A stretch of DNA of 64,000 nucleotides from CBETVX01 sp965539935 (GCA_965539935.1 CBETVX010000006.1:13217-77216), one strand, 5' to 3'; shown: positions 51,597 to 60,740, numbered from the stretch's first letter. Made by a program: numbers and translations. Notes: generated by a model from the letters alone, not told the origin.

Positions 51597-51965
51597 ATGG
51601 GTCGTAAGAAAATTTCATCGGAATTTTGCAATTGTGCCGTAATACATGAAGATGTAGTAAAAAAAGTAAAATCCAACATGCCAAAGGATGAGAAACTCTA
51701 TGACTTGGCAGAACTATTTAAGGTTTTTGGAGATACTACCAGAGTAAAAATACTATATGCATTGTTAGAAGAAGAAATGTGCGTATGTGATATAGCAGCA
51801 TTATTGGGGATGACCCAGTCGGCCATATCCCATCAGCTTAGAGTATTAAAAGCAGCAAGGTTAGTAAAATACAGGAAGGAAGGAAAGGTAGTATATTATT
51901 CGCTGGATGATGAGCATGTGAAAAATATATTCGACCAAGGGCTAGAACACATAAGTCACAGATAG
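51597..51965 (+). CDS. ArsR-family metal-sensing repressor (CadC-like)
   Basis: A 122-residue winged-helix dimer. The N-terminal Cys pair (Cys11 and Cys13 in FCNC) and Cys62/Cys64 in CVCD give the CadC-type thiolate site for Cd, Pb or Zn. The helix-turn-helix is LLGMTQSAISHQLRVLK. The C-terminal helix also has Asp/His/Glu residues of the alpha-5 site. I chose ATG 51597, 8 nt after AAGGAG. It probably represses itself and the ATPase 18 bp downstream. Confidence 0.92.
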   Translation: MGRKKISSEFCNCAVIHEDVVKKVKSNMPKDEKLYDLAELFKVFGDTTRVKILYALLEEEMCVCDIAALLGMTQSAISHQLRVLKAARLVKYRKEGKVVYYSLDDEHVKNIFDQGLEHISHR

Positions 51966-51983
51966 GTAAAGGGGGAGATACAT

Positions 51984-54104
51984 ATGTCATTAAAAAAAGA
52001 ACTTATTTTAGAGGGATTATGCTGTGCAAATTGTGCTTCTAAAATAGAAGCAGGTGTGAATGAATTAAATGGAGTAAAGCTAGCATCTATGAATTTTGTT
52101 ACAAAAACTTTATCCATTGAAATTAATGAAGAAAATATGGTAGATTCAATCATTACATCCACAAAGGATATAGTAAATAAATATGAGCCAAATGTAAAAG
52201 TAAAGGAAAAGTTTACAGAAAAAACAAACCCAGGTCCTAATGATAATGGACATACAGATAATATAAATAAAAGAGAGTTAATAAGATTAATAATAGGTGC
52301 AGTTATTTTTGGAGTTGCAATGGCCATAGATTTTCCATTATGGATTGAATTCACTTTATTTTTTATTAGTTATATTTTAGTGGGTGGAGAAGTTGTCCTA
52401 AGGGCCTTTAAAAATATATTAAGGGGACAGGTCTTTGATGAAAATTTCCTTATGACAGTAGCAACCATAGGAGCCTTTGCAATAGGTGAGTTTCCAGAAG
52501 GTGTGGCAGTTATGCTATTTTATCAAGCGGGAGAGTTTATGCAGGACTTAGCTGTTAATCGCTCAAGGAAATCCATATCTGAACTTATGGACATAAGACC
52601 AGACTATGCCAATCTTAAAACAGGTGAAAACATAAATAAGGTATCCCCAGAAGAAGTAAGTATAGGGGATTTGATCATAGTAAAACCTGGTGAAAGGGTT
52701 CCCCTAGATGGAGAAGTTGTAGAAGGGGAAGCTATGATGGATACTACCGCATTAACAGGGGAATCTATTCCAAGGAAAGTTCAAAGGGGAAGTGAAGTTT
52801 TAAGTGGATTTATTAATAAAAATGGTCTTTTAACAATAAGAGTATTAAAGGAATTTAAAGAATCTACTGTAGCTAAAATACTTAACTTAGTAGAAAATGC
52901 AAGTAGTAAGAAAGCACCTACAGAAAACTTTATAACAAAGTTTGCTAGATACTATACCCCAGCAGTTGTTTATGGTGCCTTAGCCTTAGCTATTATACCA
53001 CCTTTAGTTATGGAGGGAGAGGTATTTTCCGATTGGATATATAGGGCCTTAGTATTTTTAGTTGTATCCTGCCCCTGTGCATTAGTTGTATCCATACCTT
53101 TAGGTTTCTTTGGAGGTATTGGAGGAGCATCTAAAAATGGTATTTTAGTTAAAGGAGGTAACTATTTAGAAGCCCTTAACAATGTAGAAACTGTAGTGTT
53201 AGATAAAACTGGAACTTTAACAAAGGGGATATTTAAAGTAACTGAAATAAGTCCATCTAAAGATTATTCAAAGGATGAGGTTTTACAATATGCTGCCTAT
53301 GGTGAGAGCTTTTCAAATCATCCCATAGCAATATCAATTCTAAAGGAATATGGAAAAGAAATAGATGGGAGTAAAATAAAAAATTATAATGAAGTATCAG
53401 GACATGGGATTGAAGCTACAATTATGGGTAAAGAAGTACTAGTAGGTAATTCTAAATTAATGGAAAGAGAAAATATTGAATATGATAAAATAGATGTATT
53501 AGGAACTGTGGTCTATGTAGTAGTAGACAGTATTTATGCTGGATATATAGTCATTTCAGATGAAATAAAAAGTGATTCAAGACAGGCAATACAGGGACTT
53601 AAAAAATTAGGAGTAAAACAAACCGTAATGCTCACAGGAGATAATAGCATAGTAGCAAATAATGTTGCTAAAAAATTAGGGATAGATAAGGTATATGCAG
53701 AGCTTCTACCACAGCATAAAGTTGAAAAGGTTGAAATGCTTGAAGGAGAAAAAATATCTAAAGGAAAACTATTATTTGTTGGAGATGGTATAAACGATGC
53801 ACCGGTTCTCGCTAGAGCAGATATTGGGGTAGCAATGGGGGGAGTAGGATCAGATGCTGCAATTGAAGCAGCAGATGTTATAATCATGACCGATGAGCCT
53901 TCGAAACTTATAAGTGCTATTAAAATAGCAAAGAGAACTAGAAGGATAGTGTTACAAAATATAATCTTTGCACTGGGAGTTAAGGCATTGGTACTTATAC
54001 TGGGGGTTTTAAACCTTGCTACAATGTGGTTGGCTGTATTTGCAGATGTTGGTGTGGCCCTTATAGCTGTTCTTAACGCAATGAGGGCAATGACAATATC
54101 ATAG
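51984..54104 (+). CDS. cadA: P1B-type metal-transporting ATPase (Cd/Zn/Pb export)
   Basis: A 706-residue efflux pump. It has an N-terminal metal-binding domain with CCANC (13-17), membrane helices from about 97, the actuator loop TTALTGESIP (about 254-263), the CPC metal motif (363-365), phosphorylated Asp407 in DKTGTLTKG and GDGINDAPVL. CPCALVVS and the CadC-like neighbour point to divalent soft metals rather than copper. It is cotranscribed with the repressor. Confidence 0.93.
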   Translation: MSLKKELILEGLCCANCASKIEAGVNELNGVKLASMNFVTKTLSIEINEENMVDSIITSTKDIVNKYEPNVKVKEKFTEKTNPGPNDNGHTDNINKRELIRLIIGAVIFGVAMAIDFPLWIEFTLFFISYILVGGEVVLRAFKNILRGQVFDENFLMTVATIGAFAIGEFPEGVAVMLFYQAGEFMQDLAVNRSRKSISELMDIRPDYANLKTGENINKVSPEEVSIGDLIIVKPGERVPLDGEVVEGEAMMDTTALTGESIPRKVQRGSEVLSGFINKNGLLTIRVLKEFKESTVAKILNLVENASSKKAPTENFITKFARYYTPAVVYGALALAIIPPLVMEGEVFSDWIYRALVFLVVSCPCALVVSIPLGFFGGIGGASKNGILVKGGNYLEALNNVETVVLDKTGTLTKGIFKVTEISPSKDYSKDEVLQYAAYGESFSNHPIAISILKEYGKEIDGSKIKNYNEVSGHGIEATIMGKEVLVGNSKLMERENIEYDKIDVLGTVVYVVVDSIYAGYIVISDEIKSDSRQAIQGLKKLGVKQTVMLTGDNSIVANNVAKKLGIDKVYAELLPQHKVEKVEMLEGEKISKGKLLFVGDGINDAPVLARADIGVAMGGVGSDAAIEAADVIIMTDEPSKLISAIKIAKRTRRIVLQNIIFALGVKALVLILGVLNLATMWLAVFADVGVALIAVLNAMRAMTIS

Positions 54105-54166
54105 ATTATAAAGTATAGGTCTAGAATATAATAAACCTAGTATTATAACATGATTAAAAGTATATC

Positions 54167-54203
54167 AAAGGAGCTATCTTATAGATAAGGTAGTTCCTTT
54201 TTT
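54167..54203 (+). terminator. terminator after the metal ATPase gene
   Basis: AAAGGAGCTA and CTTAT pair with ATAAG and TAGTTCCTTT, followed by T6. The rest of 54204-54360 is AT-rich without recognisable features. Confidence 0.85.
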
Positions 54204-54366
54204 GAAATTTCACCATATTTTCTTCATCTTCTTGAACTTTAATACTTATATTATTAATACTTTAGAGAAGAATACTATTAATATATTAGATCTGGTTGAA
54301 AATCTAAATAACAGTAATAAATTTGACGGGCTTTAATAATATAATAATGGAGACGATCAAATAAAT

Positions 54367-54432
54367 TTAACATAAAATTAACATTAGTACCTACCTAGTA
54401 ATCTAACATTTATATTTTGTTCATGATATAAT
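54367..54432 (+). promoter_or_regulatory. PhoP-type promoter of the phosphate symporter gene
   Basis: Direct repeats TTAACA (54367-54372) and TTAACA (54378-54383) with a 5-bp gap match the Firmicute PhoP box. An extended -10 TGATATAAT (54424-54432) follows with no good -35. This is the layout of an activator-dependent, phosphate-starvation promoter. Confidence 0.65.
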
Positions 54433-54489
54433 AAATCGGGACAAAAATTGTCGAAGTTTGATTAATACTTAGAAGATGGAGGTAAAACT

Positions 54490-56097
54490 ATGGAAATTGC
54501 TATTGGAGTTTTAGGAGGATTGGGACTCTTCCTTTTTGGTATGAATATGATGGGAACTGGTCTTCAAAAAGTAGCAGGAGAAAAGCTCAAGAGGCTAATT
54601 GAAATTCTGACTAATAATAGATTTATGGGTGTCCTTGTAGGAACCGGTGTTACTATGATTGTTCAAAGTAGTAGTGCTACTACAGTTATGGTTGTAGGAT
54701 TTGTAAATGCAGGGCTTATGAAACTCACTCAAGCAATTGGCGTAATTATGGGAGCCAACATTGGGACAACAATAACAGCCCAATTAGTAGCCTTTAAGCT
54801 TTCTGATATAGCACCAATAGTAGTGGCTTTTGGGGTGTCTATATGGCTCTTTTCATCGAAGAAGAAACATAAGGAATTTGCAGAAGTACTTATTGGTTTT
54901 GGTATATTATTTATTGGTATGGATTATATGAAAGATGCGTTAAAGCCACTAAGAGAATACCAAGGCTTTATTGATTTAATGGCTAATCTAGAAAATCCTG
55001 CTATAGGAATATTAGTTGGTTTTAGTGTAACTCTTCTTGTACAAAGTAGTAGTGCTTCCATAGGACTTTTATTAGCTTTGGCAAGTGAAGGATTAATAAC
55101 AATTGATTTAGCCTTGCCAATATTATATGGAGACAATATTGGGACATGTACTACAGCATTATTGTCAAGTATAGGAGCAAGTAAAACTGCAAAAAGAGCA
55201 GCAGTTATGCACTTATTATTTAATTTAATAGGAACAATTATATTTATGGTTATTTTAAGATATCCTATACAAACTTTAGTTCTTATGTTATCTCCTAATG
55301 ATGTTCAAAGACAAATAGCCAATGCCCATACATTCTTTAATATAGCCAATGTTATTATTCAATTCCCATTTGCAGGTTTTATTGTCTTAGCAGCTAAGAA
55401 GTTAATCCCGGGGGAAGATGAAAAAATAGCTGGTTTAAAGTATCTTGACAATAGAATAATGGAAACCCCTTCTATTGCAGTGGGACAAGCTTCTAAAGAA
55501 GTGCTAAGAATGGGAAAAGTAGTTCAAGAGAATTTAAAGGTATCTATAGAAGCATTTTTAAATAAAGATGAAAAGCTTACTCAAAAAGTTTTTGAAGTTG
55601 AGAAAAATATTAATCGTATGGAAAAGGATATAATGGAGTATCTGAGCACGTTAACAAGTAAATCTCTTACTAAACAGCAACATGCCGTTGTAAATACATT
55701 ATTTAATACAATAAATGACCTAGAAAGAATTGGTGACCATGCAGACAATATTGCTGAGTTAGCACAGTATAGTATTGACAATAAATGTGATTTTACTGAT
55801 CAAGCAATAACAGATCTAAACACTATGTTCAAAGAAGCAGAAAGATCTTTTAAAGAAGCATTACATGCATTTAAAACAGCCGATGTTGCCACAGCTAAGA
55901 GGGTATTAGAATATGAGGAGTACATAGATTATTTAGAGAAGCAATTTAGAGCAGGACATATTCAAAGATTAAATGAACAATCATGTAGTCCAAGCTCAGG
56001 TATAATATTCCTAGATTTAATTAGTAACCTAGAAAGAATTGGTGACCATGCTGCAAATATATCATTATCAATTTTAGATGGTGTTAATGGAAATTAA
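54490..56097 (+). CDS. Na+/phosphate symporter (NptA/PNaS family) with PhoU-like domain
   Basis: A 535-residue protein. The membrane domain has two inverted repeats, each with the QSSSA signature (VQSSSATTVMVVGF, about 58-71, and VQSSSASIGLLLAL). The C-terminal third (about 340-535) is a PhoU-like helical bundle with paired N-LERIGDHA motifs. It probably takes up phosphate with Na+. The Pho box in front supports this. The ATG follows GGAGG. Confidence 0.92.
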   Translation: MEIAIGVLGGLGLFLFGMNMMGTGLQKVAGEKLKRLIEILTNNRFMGVLVGTGVTMIVQSSSATTVMVVGFVNAGLMKLTQAIGVIMGANIGTTITAQLVAFKLSDIAPIVVAFGVSIWLFSSKKKHKEFAEVLIGFGILFIGMDYMKDALKPLREYQGFIDLMANLENPAIGILVGFSVTLLVQSSSASIGLLLALASEGLITIDLALPILYGDNIGTCTTALLSSIGASKTAKRAAVMHLLFNLIGTIIFMVILRYPIQTLVLMLSPNDVQRQIANAHTFFNIANVIIQFPFAGFIVLAAKKLIPGEDEKIAGLKYLDNRIMETPSIAVGQASKEVLRMGKVVQENLKVSIEAFLNKDEKLTQKVFEVEKNINRMEKDIMEYLSTLTSKSLTKQQHAVVNTLFNTINDLERIGDHADNIAELAQYSIDNKCDFTDQAITDLNTMFKEAERSFKEALHAFKTADVATAKRVLEYEEYIDYLEKQFRAGHIQRLNEQSCSPSSGIIFLDLISNLERIGDHAANISLSILDGVNGN

Positions 56098-56110
56098 TAA
56101 TAGGATTTAC

Positions 56111-56153
56111 ATATAATCTACTGATGAAATATTGTCAGTAGGTTATTTTTTTA
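56111..56153 (+). terminator. terminator after the phosphate symporter gene
   Basis: AATCTACTGA pairs with TCAGTAGGTT, followed by ATTTTTTTT. Confidence 0.85.
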
Positions 56154-56250
56154 TAATCTATAGGAAATTATCCAATAAAAAAATGGGTATAAGTATATCA
56201 TTAAATAATAAAATTAATATACAAATCTAATTAATTTAGGAGAGGATTGA

Positions 56251-56967
56251 ATGAATAGGGTCGATGAGTTTATACAAATATATAATGATTTAGATAGAGA
56301 AATGAGAAAACTATTGAATCTAGATAAAAGGATATCCCATATGAAAGTATTGGACATTTTATCTAAAAAAAATGACTTCATAGCAAGGAATATAGATTCA
56401 TTAAAACAATATGCTAGACTGAGAAACTGCCTAGTACATGATACTATTTCGGGAATACAAGAGCCCATTGCTGTTCCAGTACAAGAAGTGGTTGAAAAAT
56501 ATAGAAGTATTCTAAATAGATTAAAGAATCCATTAACTGTATATGATATATGCACCCATAGGTCTAAGATGTTAGTTGCCACGCCTAATAGTATAGTGCT
56601 AGATGTTATGAGGTCGATGGAAAAGCTACTTATATCTAGGGTGCCTATTATAGAAAATGAAAAAGTAATAGGGGTTTTCAATGGTAATGTACTTATTTAT
56701 TATCTAGCAAGTAAGGAAAAATGTTCCATATTAAATGGTGCTACTATGAATGAGATGGCACAATTCACAAATTTACATGCCCATAGAAAAGAGGAATTTG
56801 ATTTTGTTCATAAAAATTTGAATTTATATGATGCAGAGAAATTTTTTAAAAAAAGAAATAAAAACAATCATAAGTTAATAGCCCTATTTATAACTTCCGA
56901 TGGTACTAGGGAAGGTAGACTTCTAGGACTTATAACAGAATGGGACTTATTTAATAAAATCTACTAA
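56251..56967 (+). CDS. HEPN-like/CBS-domain protein
   Basis: A 238-residue protein of two parts. The helical N-terminal part (about 1-92) contains RNCLVH (58-63), which fits the HEPN Rx4H motif and its usual preceding helix. The C-terminal part has a CBS pair (about 98-152 and 165-238; MLVATPNSIVLDVMRSM, VPIIENEKVIGVF, GLITEWDLF), which normally binds adenine nucleotides. It may be a nucleotide-controlled RNase or a signalling protein; catalytic activity is unproven. It is monocistronic, with a terminator after it. Confidence 0.72.
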   Translation: MNRVDEFIQIYNDLDREMRKLLNLDKRISHMKVLDILSKKNDFIARNIDSLKQYARLRNCLVHDTISGIQEPIAVPVQEVVEKYRSILNRLKNPLTVYDICTHRSKMLVATPNSIVLDVMRSMEKLLISRVPIIENEKVIGVFNGNVLIYYLASKEKCSILNGATMNEMAQFTNLHAHRKEEFDFVHKNLNLYDAEKFFKKRNKNNHKLIALFITSDGTREGRLLGLITEWDLFNKIY

Positions 56968-56992
56968 AAAATTAAATATATAAAAAGTATGT

Positions 56993-57025
56993 AGAAGATA
57001 CTTAAGTGATGTATCTTCTTTTTTG
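56993..57025 (+). terminator. terminator after the HEPN/CBS gene
   Basis: AGAAGATAC pairs with GTATCTTCT around TTAAGTGAT, then T5. Confidence 0.85.
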
Positions 57026-57078
57026 TCGATTTTTAAAGAATTTTAGCTGAAAACGTATGCTAGTTTGGGTGTATTATA

Positions 57079-57106
57079 TTGACATTTAAAAAAATAGGAG
57101 TATAGT
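57079..57106 (+). promoter_or_regulatory. promoter of the ArsB/NhaD permease gene
   Basis: A perfect TTGACA, 16-bp spacer and TATAGT, 65 bp before the ATG. Confidence 0.7.
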
Positions 57107-57170
57107 TTTAATGTGAAAGATTTGCAGTTATATAAAATAATAAAATGAAGAAGTAGGAGATGAAGAAAAA

Positions 57171-58445
57171 ATGTTGCACAATCATTTGTTAACATCAATT
57201 ATAGTTTTTGTGATAACCTATACTGCTATAATATCAGAAAAGATTAATCGGACAGTTATAGCTCTATTTGGAGCTGTCTTGATGATTATACTAAAAGTAT
57301 TACCACAAGAACACGCCTTTGAGAGGATTGATTTTAATACTGTTGGTTTGCTAATAGGAATGATGATTATAGTGAATATTCTTAAAAGAACGGGGATATT
57401 CCAATATATAGCTATTAAAACTGCTAAATATGCTAAAGGAGATCCATGGAAAATAATAATGTTTTTCTCAATTATAACTGCCATATCTTCCGCATTACTA
57501 GATAATGTAACAACAATTTTACTGATTGCACCAGTTACTTTCGTTATAACAGATACATTAGAAATGAATCCAATTCCTTTTTTAATACCAGAAGTTTTAG
57601 CTGCAAATATAGGAGGAACTGCTACTTTGATTGGTGATCCCCCAAATATAATGATCGGCGGGGCTACTAATCTTGGATTCATGGATTTTTTTATTAATTT
57701 AGGACCAGTAGTTATTGTTGTTTTTACTTTAACAATAGTTATATTGAAACTTATTTATAAAAAATCTTTGGTAGTTGATGAGAATCATAGAAAAAAAATA
57801 CTAAAATTTGATGAAGGTAAAACAATAAAAGATAAAAAACTATTAGTTAAAAGTCTTAGTGTACTGACTTTAACAATCCTAGGCTTCACTGTTCATCAAA
57901 TTTTAGGTCTTGAATCTGCCACAGTAGCTTTATTTGGTGGAGTTTTATTACTTTTGATTAGTAAATTAGATCCAGAAGAAATATTAATAGAGATTGAATG
58001 GACAACAATATTTTTCTTTATTGGATTATTTGTATTGGTAGGAGGATTAGAAGAAGTTGGAATCATAGAGATTATCGCTAAAGAAATGCTAGAGATCACT
58101 AAAGGAAATCTATTTATGACAACTATGTTTATATTATGGGTTTCAGCCATAGCTTCAGCATTTTTAGATAATATTCCTTTTGTTGCAACTATGATACCAA
58201 TTATTAAAAGCTTAGCAGCCTTATCCTCTATAAGTGTTACTCCTTTATGGTGGGCATTGGCCCTAGGGGCTTGTCTAGGAGGAAATGCCACTTTAGTAGG
58301 GGCATCTGCAAATGTAATCGTGGGAGGAATGCTTAATAAAAAAGGGTATAAATTAAGTTTTATGGATTTCATGAAGATTGGATTTCCTTTAATGATCCTA
58401 TCAATAATAATATCTACAGTGTATTTAATCATATTTTATTTATAA
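57171..58445 (+). CDS. ArsB/NhaD-type ion permease (IT superfamily)
   Basis: A 424-residue protein with about 11 membrane helices in two related halves. Both halves have the DN motif (SALLDNVTTILLIAP and SAFLDNIPFVATMIP) and a later GDPPNIMIG/GASANVIVG loop, typical of ArsB, NhaD and citrate-type transporters. The substrate (arsenite, Na+/H+ or an anion) cannot be told apart here. No ars genes are nearby, so arsenic is not favoured. Confidence 0.85.
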   Translation: MLHNHLLTSIIVFVITYTAIISEKINRTVIALFGAVLMIILKVLPQEHAFERIDFNTVGLLIGMMIIVNILKRTGIFQYIAIKTAKYAKGDPWKIIMFFSIITAISSALLDNVTTILLIAPVTFVITDTLEMNPIPFLIPEVLAANIGGTATLIGDPPNIMIGGATNLGFMDFFINLGPVVIVVFTLTIVILKLIYKKSLVVDENHRKKILKFDEGKTIKDKKLLVKSLSVLTLTILGFTVHQILGLESATVALFGGVLLLLISKLDPEEILIEIEWTTIFFFIGLFVLVGGLEEVGIIEIIAKEMLEITKGNLFMTTMFILWVSAIASAFLDNIPFVATMIPIIKSLAALSSISVTPLWWALALGACLGGNATLVGASANVIVGGMLNKKGYKLSFMDFMKIGFPLMILSIIISTVYLIIFYL

Positions 58446-58479
58446 TTAAATAAATAAAAAATAAAAATGGGGTGCTTAT

Positions 58480-58959
58480 ATGAGAAAATATATTAACTCT
58501 GAAGCAAGTCAACATGAAATGAAATTAATTCAAATGGGAGCAAAAGTTGAGCAAATAAATAGTAAAATGTGTTATGTAAAATTTAATATTAGTGATATCG
58601 AAGTTGCCTATGTTTACAATATAAATAAAAAGAACAAATATTTCCTTGAAAGAATAAAGCCATACCCCTTACCACTAAAGGAATTTGATAATAAGGAGGA
58701 TATGGTTAAAATAATTGAAATAGATATGCGTCAGTTTCAAAATGCTTGTAACAGTAGAAATATTGAAGAATTTATCAAAATCAATATAGAACTGAATAAA
58801 ACTATAAAAGAATTCGAAGATTTATTTTTGTATTATAATGTACCCAAAATAGGAAATGTAATAATAATGAAAAAAATTAAAGAAATACAAGAGGAAATCC
58901 TAAAAACAAAGGAAAAATCCCAAAGAGTATTTTTTGATAAGGATCCAGATAATTTATAA
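58480..58959 (+). CDS. uncharacterised cytosolic protein
   Basis: A 159-residue soluble, charged protein without a signal or membrane segment. Its first half is a mixed alpha/beta region (VKFNISDIEVAYVYNI), and the second half is mostly helical and Lys/Glu rich, possibly coiled coil. It starts 34 bp after the permease gene with a GGGGTG site, so it may be cotranscribed. I do not recognise the family. Confidence 0.7.
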   Translation: MRKYINSEASQHEMKLIQMGAKVEQINSKMCYVKFNISDIEVAYVYNINKKNKYFLERIKPYPLPLKEFDNKEDMVKIIEIDMRQFQNACNSRNIEEFIKINIELNKTIKEFEDLFLYYNVPKIGNVIIMKKIKEIQEEILKTKEKSQRVFFDKDPDNL

Positions 58960-59007
58960 AAGTAAATAAGATAGAGTTTTGATATGAAAATAGAGGTGGT
59001 AATAAAT

Positions 59008-59247
59008 ATGAAAAATCTATCGAACAATGGGACTATATACATTTCCATTTTTCTAATTTTTAGCATGATCATTCTAGTAGTTAACTACATGAGTATTAAT
59101 AGTATTGATAAATATAAAATAAAAGTCTTTAGTGAAAATGATTTAAATATCTATGAAAATGATAATAACATAAGGAAAAAAGAAGAACTAATGGAACAGG
59201 CTAAATTTTGGGGTATACCACAGGAGATAATAAAAGAAATCAACTGA
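59008..59247 (+). CDS. small membrane protein of unknown function
   Basis: A 79-residue protein with one hydrophobic helix (about 9-27), then a charged tail ending in a short helix (MEQAKFWGIPQEIIKEIN). ATG 59008 follows AGAGGTGG; an earlier in-frame ATG at 58984 has no site. It lies 48 bp after the previous orphan gene. No family recognised. Confidence 0.62.
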   Translation: MKNLSNNGTIYISIFLIFSMIILVVNYMSINSIDKYKIKVFSENDLNIYENDNNIRKKEELMEQAKFWGIPQEIIKEIN

Positions 59248-59295
59248 ATTTAAGATTTTTCAAAATTTAGATGAGTTTTTAATCTATTAGTAAAA

Positions 59296-59324
59296 TTGAC
59301 AAATATTTTGTTTTCACATATACT
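59296..59324 (+). promoter_or_regulatory. promoter of the Mn2+ riboswitch/exchanger transcript
   Basis: A perfect TTGACA, 17-bp spacer and TATACT. Transcription should begin near 59331, the first base of the aptamer. Confidence 0.85.
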
Positions 59325-59330
59325 AAAGTA

Positions 59331-59487
59331 GGTAGAGGGAGTAACTGACCTTTGGTATAAGGGATTAAAGTCGTCATTTCGGAACTAATAAGTTCCCGGC
59401 TTTAATGGCAAATGCTTAGTGAGACTCTATAAGGAATATAAGATTGTACATTATAACTTATATTCTTTATAGGGTCTTTTATTTTTC
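59331..59487 (+). promoter_or_regulatory. yybP-ykoY (manganese) riboswitch with terminator
   Basis: The aptamer spans 59331-59430: L1 motif GAGGGAGTAACT, the AAAGTCGTCA...CCGGCTTT helix (59367-59405) and L3 motif CTTAGTGAGACT. The 3' side of P1 (AGACTCTATAAGG, 59422 on) also forms the left arm of a 21-bp terminator whose right arm is 59457-59477, followed by TTTTATTTTT. Metal-stabilised P1 would therefore block termination, making an ON switch. Confidence 0.88.
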
Positions 59488-59550
59488 CCTTTAAAAATAT
59501 TCCATTAAATTTTAGACATATAATAATTATCTATAGGGAGGAAGAAATTA

Positions 59551-60582
59551 ATGGATATAATGATTTACAACTATTTAAATATATTACCAACGTTTTTTTT
59601 AGTTTTTATTATTGCAGTAATGCTTTACTCATTGAGTAAGGGAGCAGATATATTAGTAGATGAAGCCGTTAGTCTTTCTCTGCATTGGGGAGTACCAAAA
59701 ATAATTATTGGTGCTACAATCATTTCATTGGGAACAACTCTCCCAGAGGCTACAGTATCTGTTCTAGCAGCAATTAACGGAAATCCTGATCTGGCCTTAG
59801 GTAATGCTATTGGGTCAATTATTGCTGATACTGGCCTTATTATTGGATTAGCAGCTTTAATTGGGCGACTACCTGTTGACCCCATTGTTATTGAACGCCA
59901 GGGTAAGATTCAAATAGGAGCTGGAATTTTACTTGCAGTTGTTAGTTTACCGATTTTATCTGCAGGAGAAGGGAATATTAGTCAATTTATTGGATGGTTA
60001 TTTTTGATACTACTATCAATATATATTTATATTTCAATTAAATGGACTAAAAATCAAGACTTAGGTGGAGAAGCCAAGGAAGAGAAGGCCTTGACTGAAG
60101 AAGGATTAGTGAAAGAAAAAACTTCAGTGCTGATTCAAGCCTTAAAGCTATTTGGAGGTATATTCTTAGTCATAGCTTCATCAAAGGTTCTAATACCAGC
60201 AGTTGAAATTTCAGCTATTAGGGTTGGAATCCCTCAAAGTATTATAGCTGCAACACTCATTGCCTTTGGAACTAGCCTACCAGAGTTAATAACTGCTATT
60301 ACGGCTGTGAAAAAAGGTCATGGGGAACTTGCTATTGGTAATATCGTTGGAGCTGACATCTTAAATGTACTCTTTGTTGTTGGTAGTGCAGCTGCCGTAA
60401 CATCAGGAGGATTAGATGTACCAATAAACTTTTATAAACTACAAATACCAGCTATGCTTATCATTCTCATTGCCTTTAGGTTGTTTTCAAAGGGTAAAAA
60501 TCATGAAATTACTAAAAAAGAAGGATTTATACTTTTTATTACCTATTTTACCTACTTGGTATTAAATTACACATGGATTTAA
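59551..60582 (+). CDS. CaCA-family cation antiporter, likely Mn2+/Ca2+ exporter
   Basis: A 343-residue protein with about ten membrane helices and two inverted alpha-repeats. Alpha-1 is GTTLPE (61-66) with GNAIGSIIAD (84-93); alpha-2 is GTSLPE (240-245) with GNIVGADILN (263-272). The usual Asn of the metal site is Asp93 in alpha-1 but Asn272 in alpha-2. A Lys/Glu-rich cytosolic loop (about 166-190) separates the halves. The Mn2+ riboswitch in front suggests manganese export. The ATG follows GGGAGG. Confidence 0.88.
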   Translation: MDIMIYNYLNILPTFFLVFIIAVMLYSLSKGADILVDEAVSLSLHWGVPKIIIGATIISLGTTLPEATVSVLAAINGNPDLALGNAIGSIIADTGLIIGLAALIGRLPVDPIVIERQGKIQIGAGILLAVVSLPILSAGEGNISQFIGWLFLILLSIYIYISIKWTKNQDLGGEAKEEKALTEEGLVKEKTSVLIQALKLFGGIFLVIASSKVLIPAVEISAIRVGIPQSIIAATLIAFGTSLPELITAITAVKKGHGELAIGNIVGADILNVLFVVGSAAAVTSGGLDVPINFYKLQIPAMLIILIAFRLFSKGKNHEITKKEGFILFITYFTYLVLNYTWI

Positions 60583-60618
60583 TAAGAAAAGTTTATGTAT
60601 AAAAAAGTAAATACAATA

Positions 60619-60651
60619 GAAATTCCTATGTGAATAGGGATTTCTTTTTTT
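60619..60651 (+). terminator. terminator after the CaCA exchanger gene
   Basis: AGAAATTCCTAT pairs with ATAGGGATTTCT around GTGA, then T7. Confidence 0.88.
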
Positions 60652-60685
60652 ATAAAAACAAATAAAATCAGATTATTAAAATATA

Positions 60686-60740
60686 TTGACAAATATTCAA
60701 TGATAATGTAAACTGTACTTGTCATATATCTCTGATATAT
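60686..60740 (+). promoter_or_regulatory. promoter and palindromic operator of the TRAP genes
   Basis: TTGACA, 17-bp spacer and TAAACT (60686-60714), followed by a perfect palindrome ATATATC-TCT-GATATAT (60724-60740) at about +4 to +20, and another AGATATAT at 60755-60762. A repressor site is likely. The remaining leader to dctP (about 220 nt) shows no other clear element. Confidence 0.55.

Noticed and set aside
54301..54350. TTGACG followed by TATAAT upstream of the phosphate symporter gene
   Set aside because: The spacing is only 11 bp; the extended -10 at 54424 with the Pho box is the better candidate.
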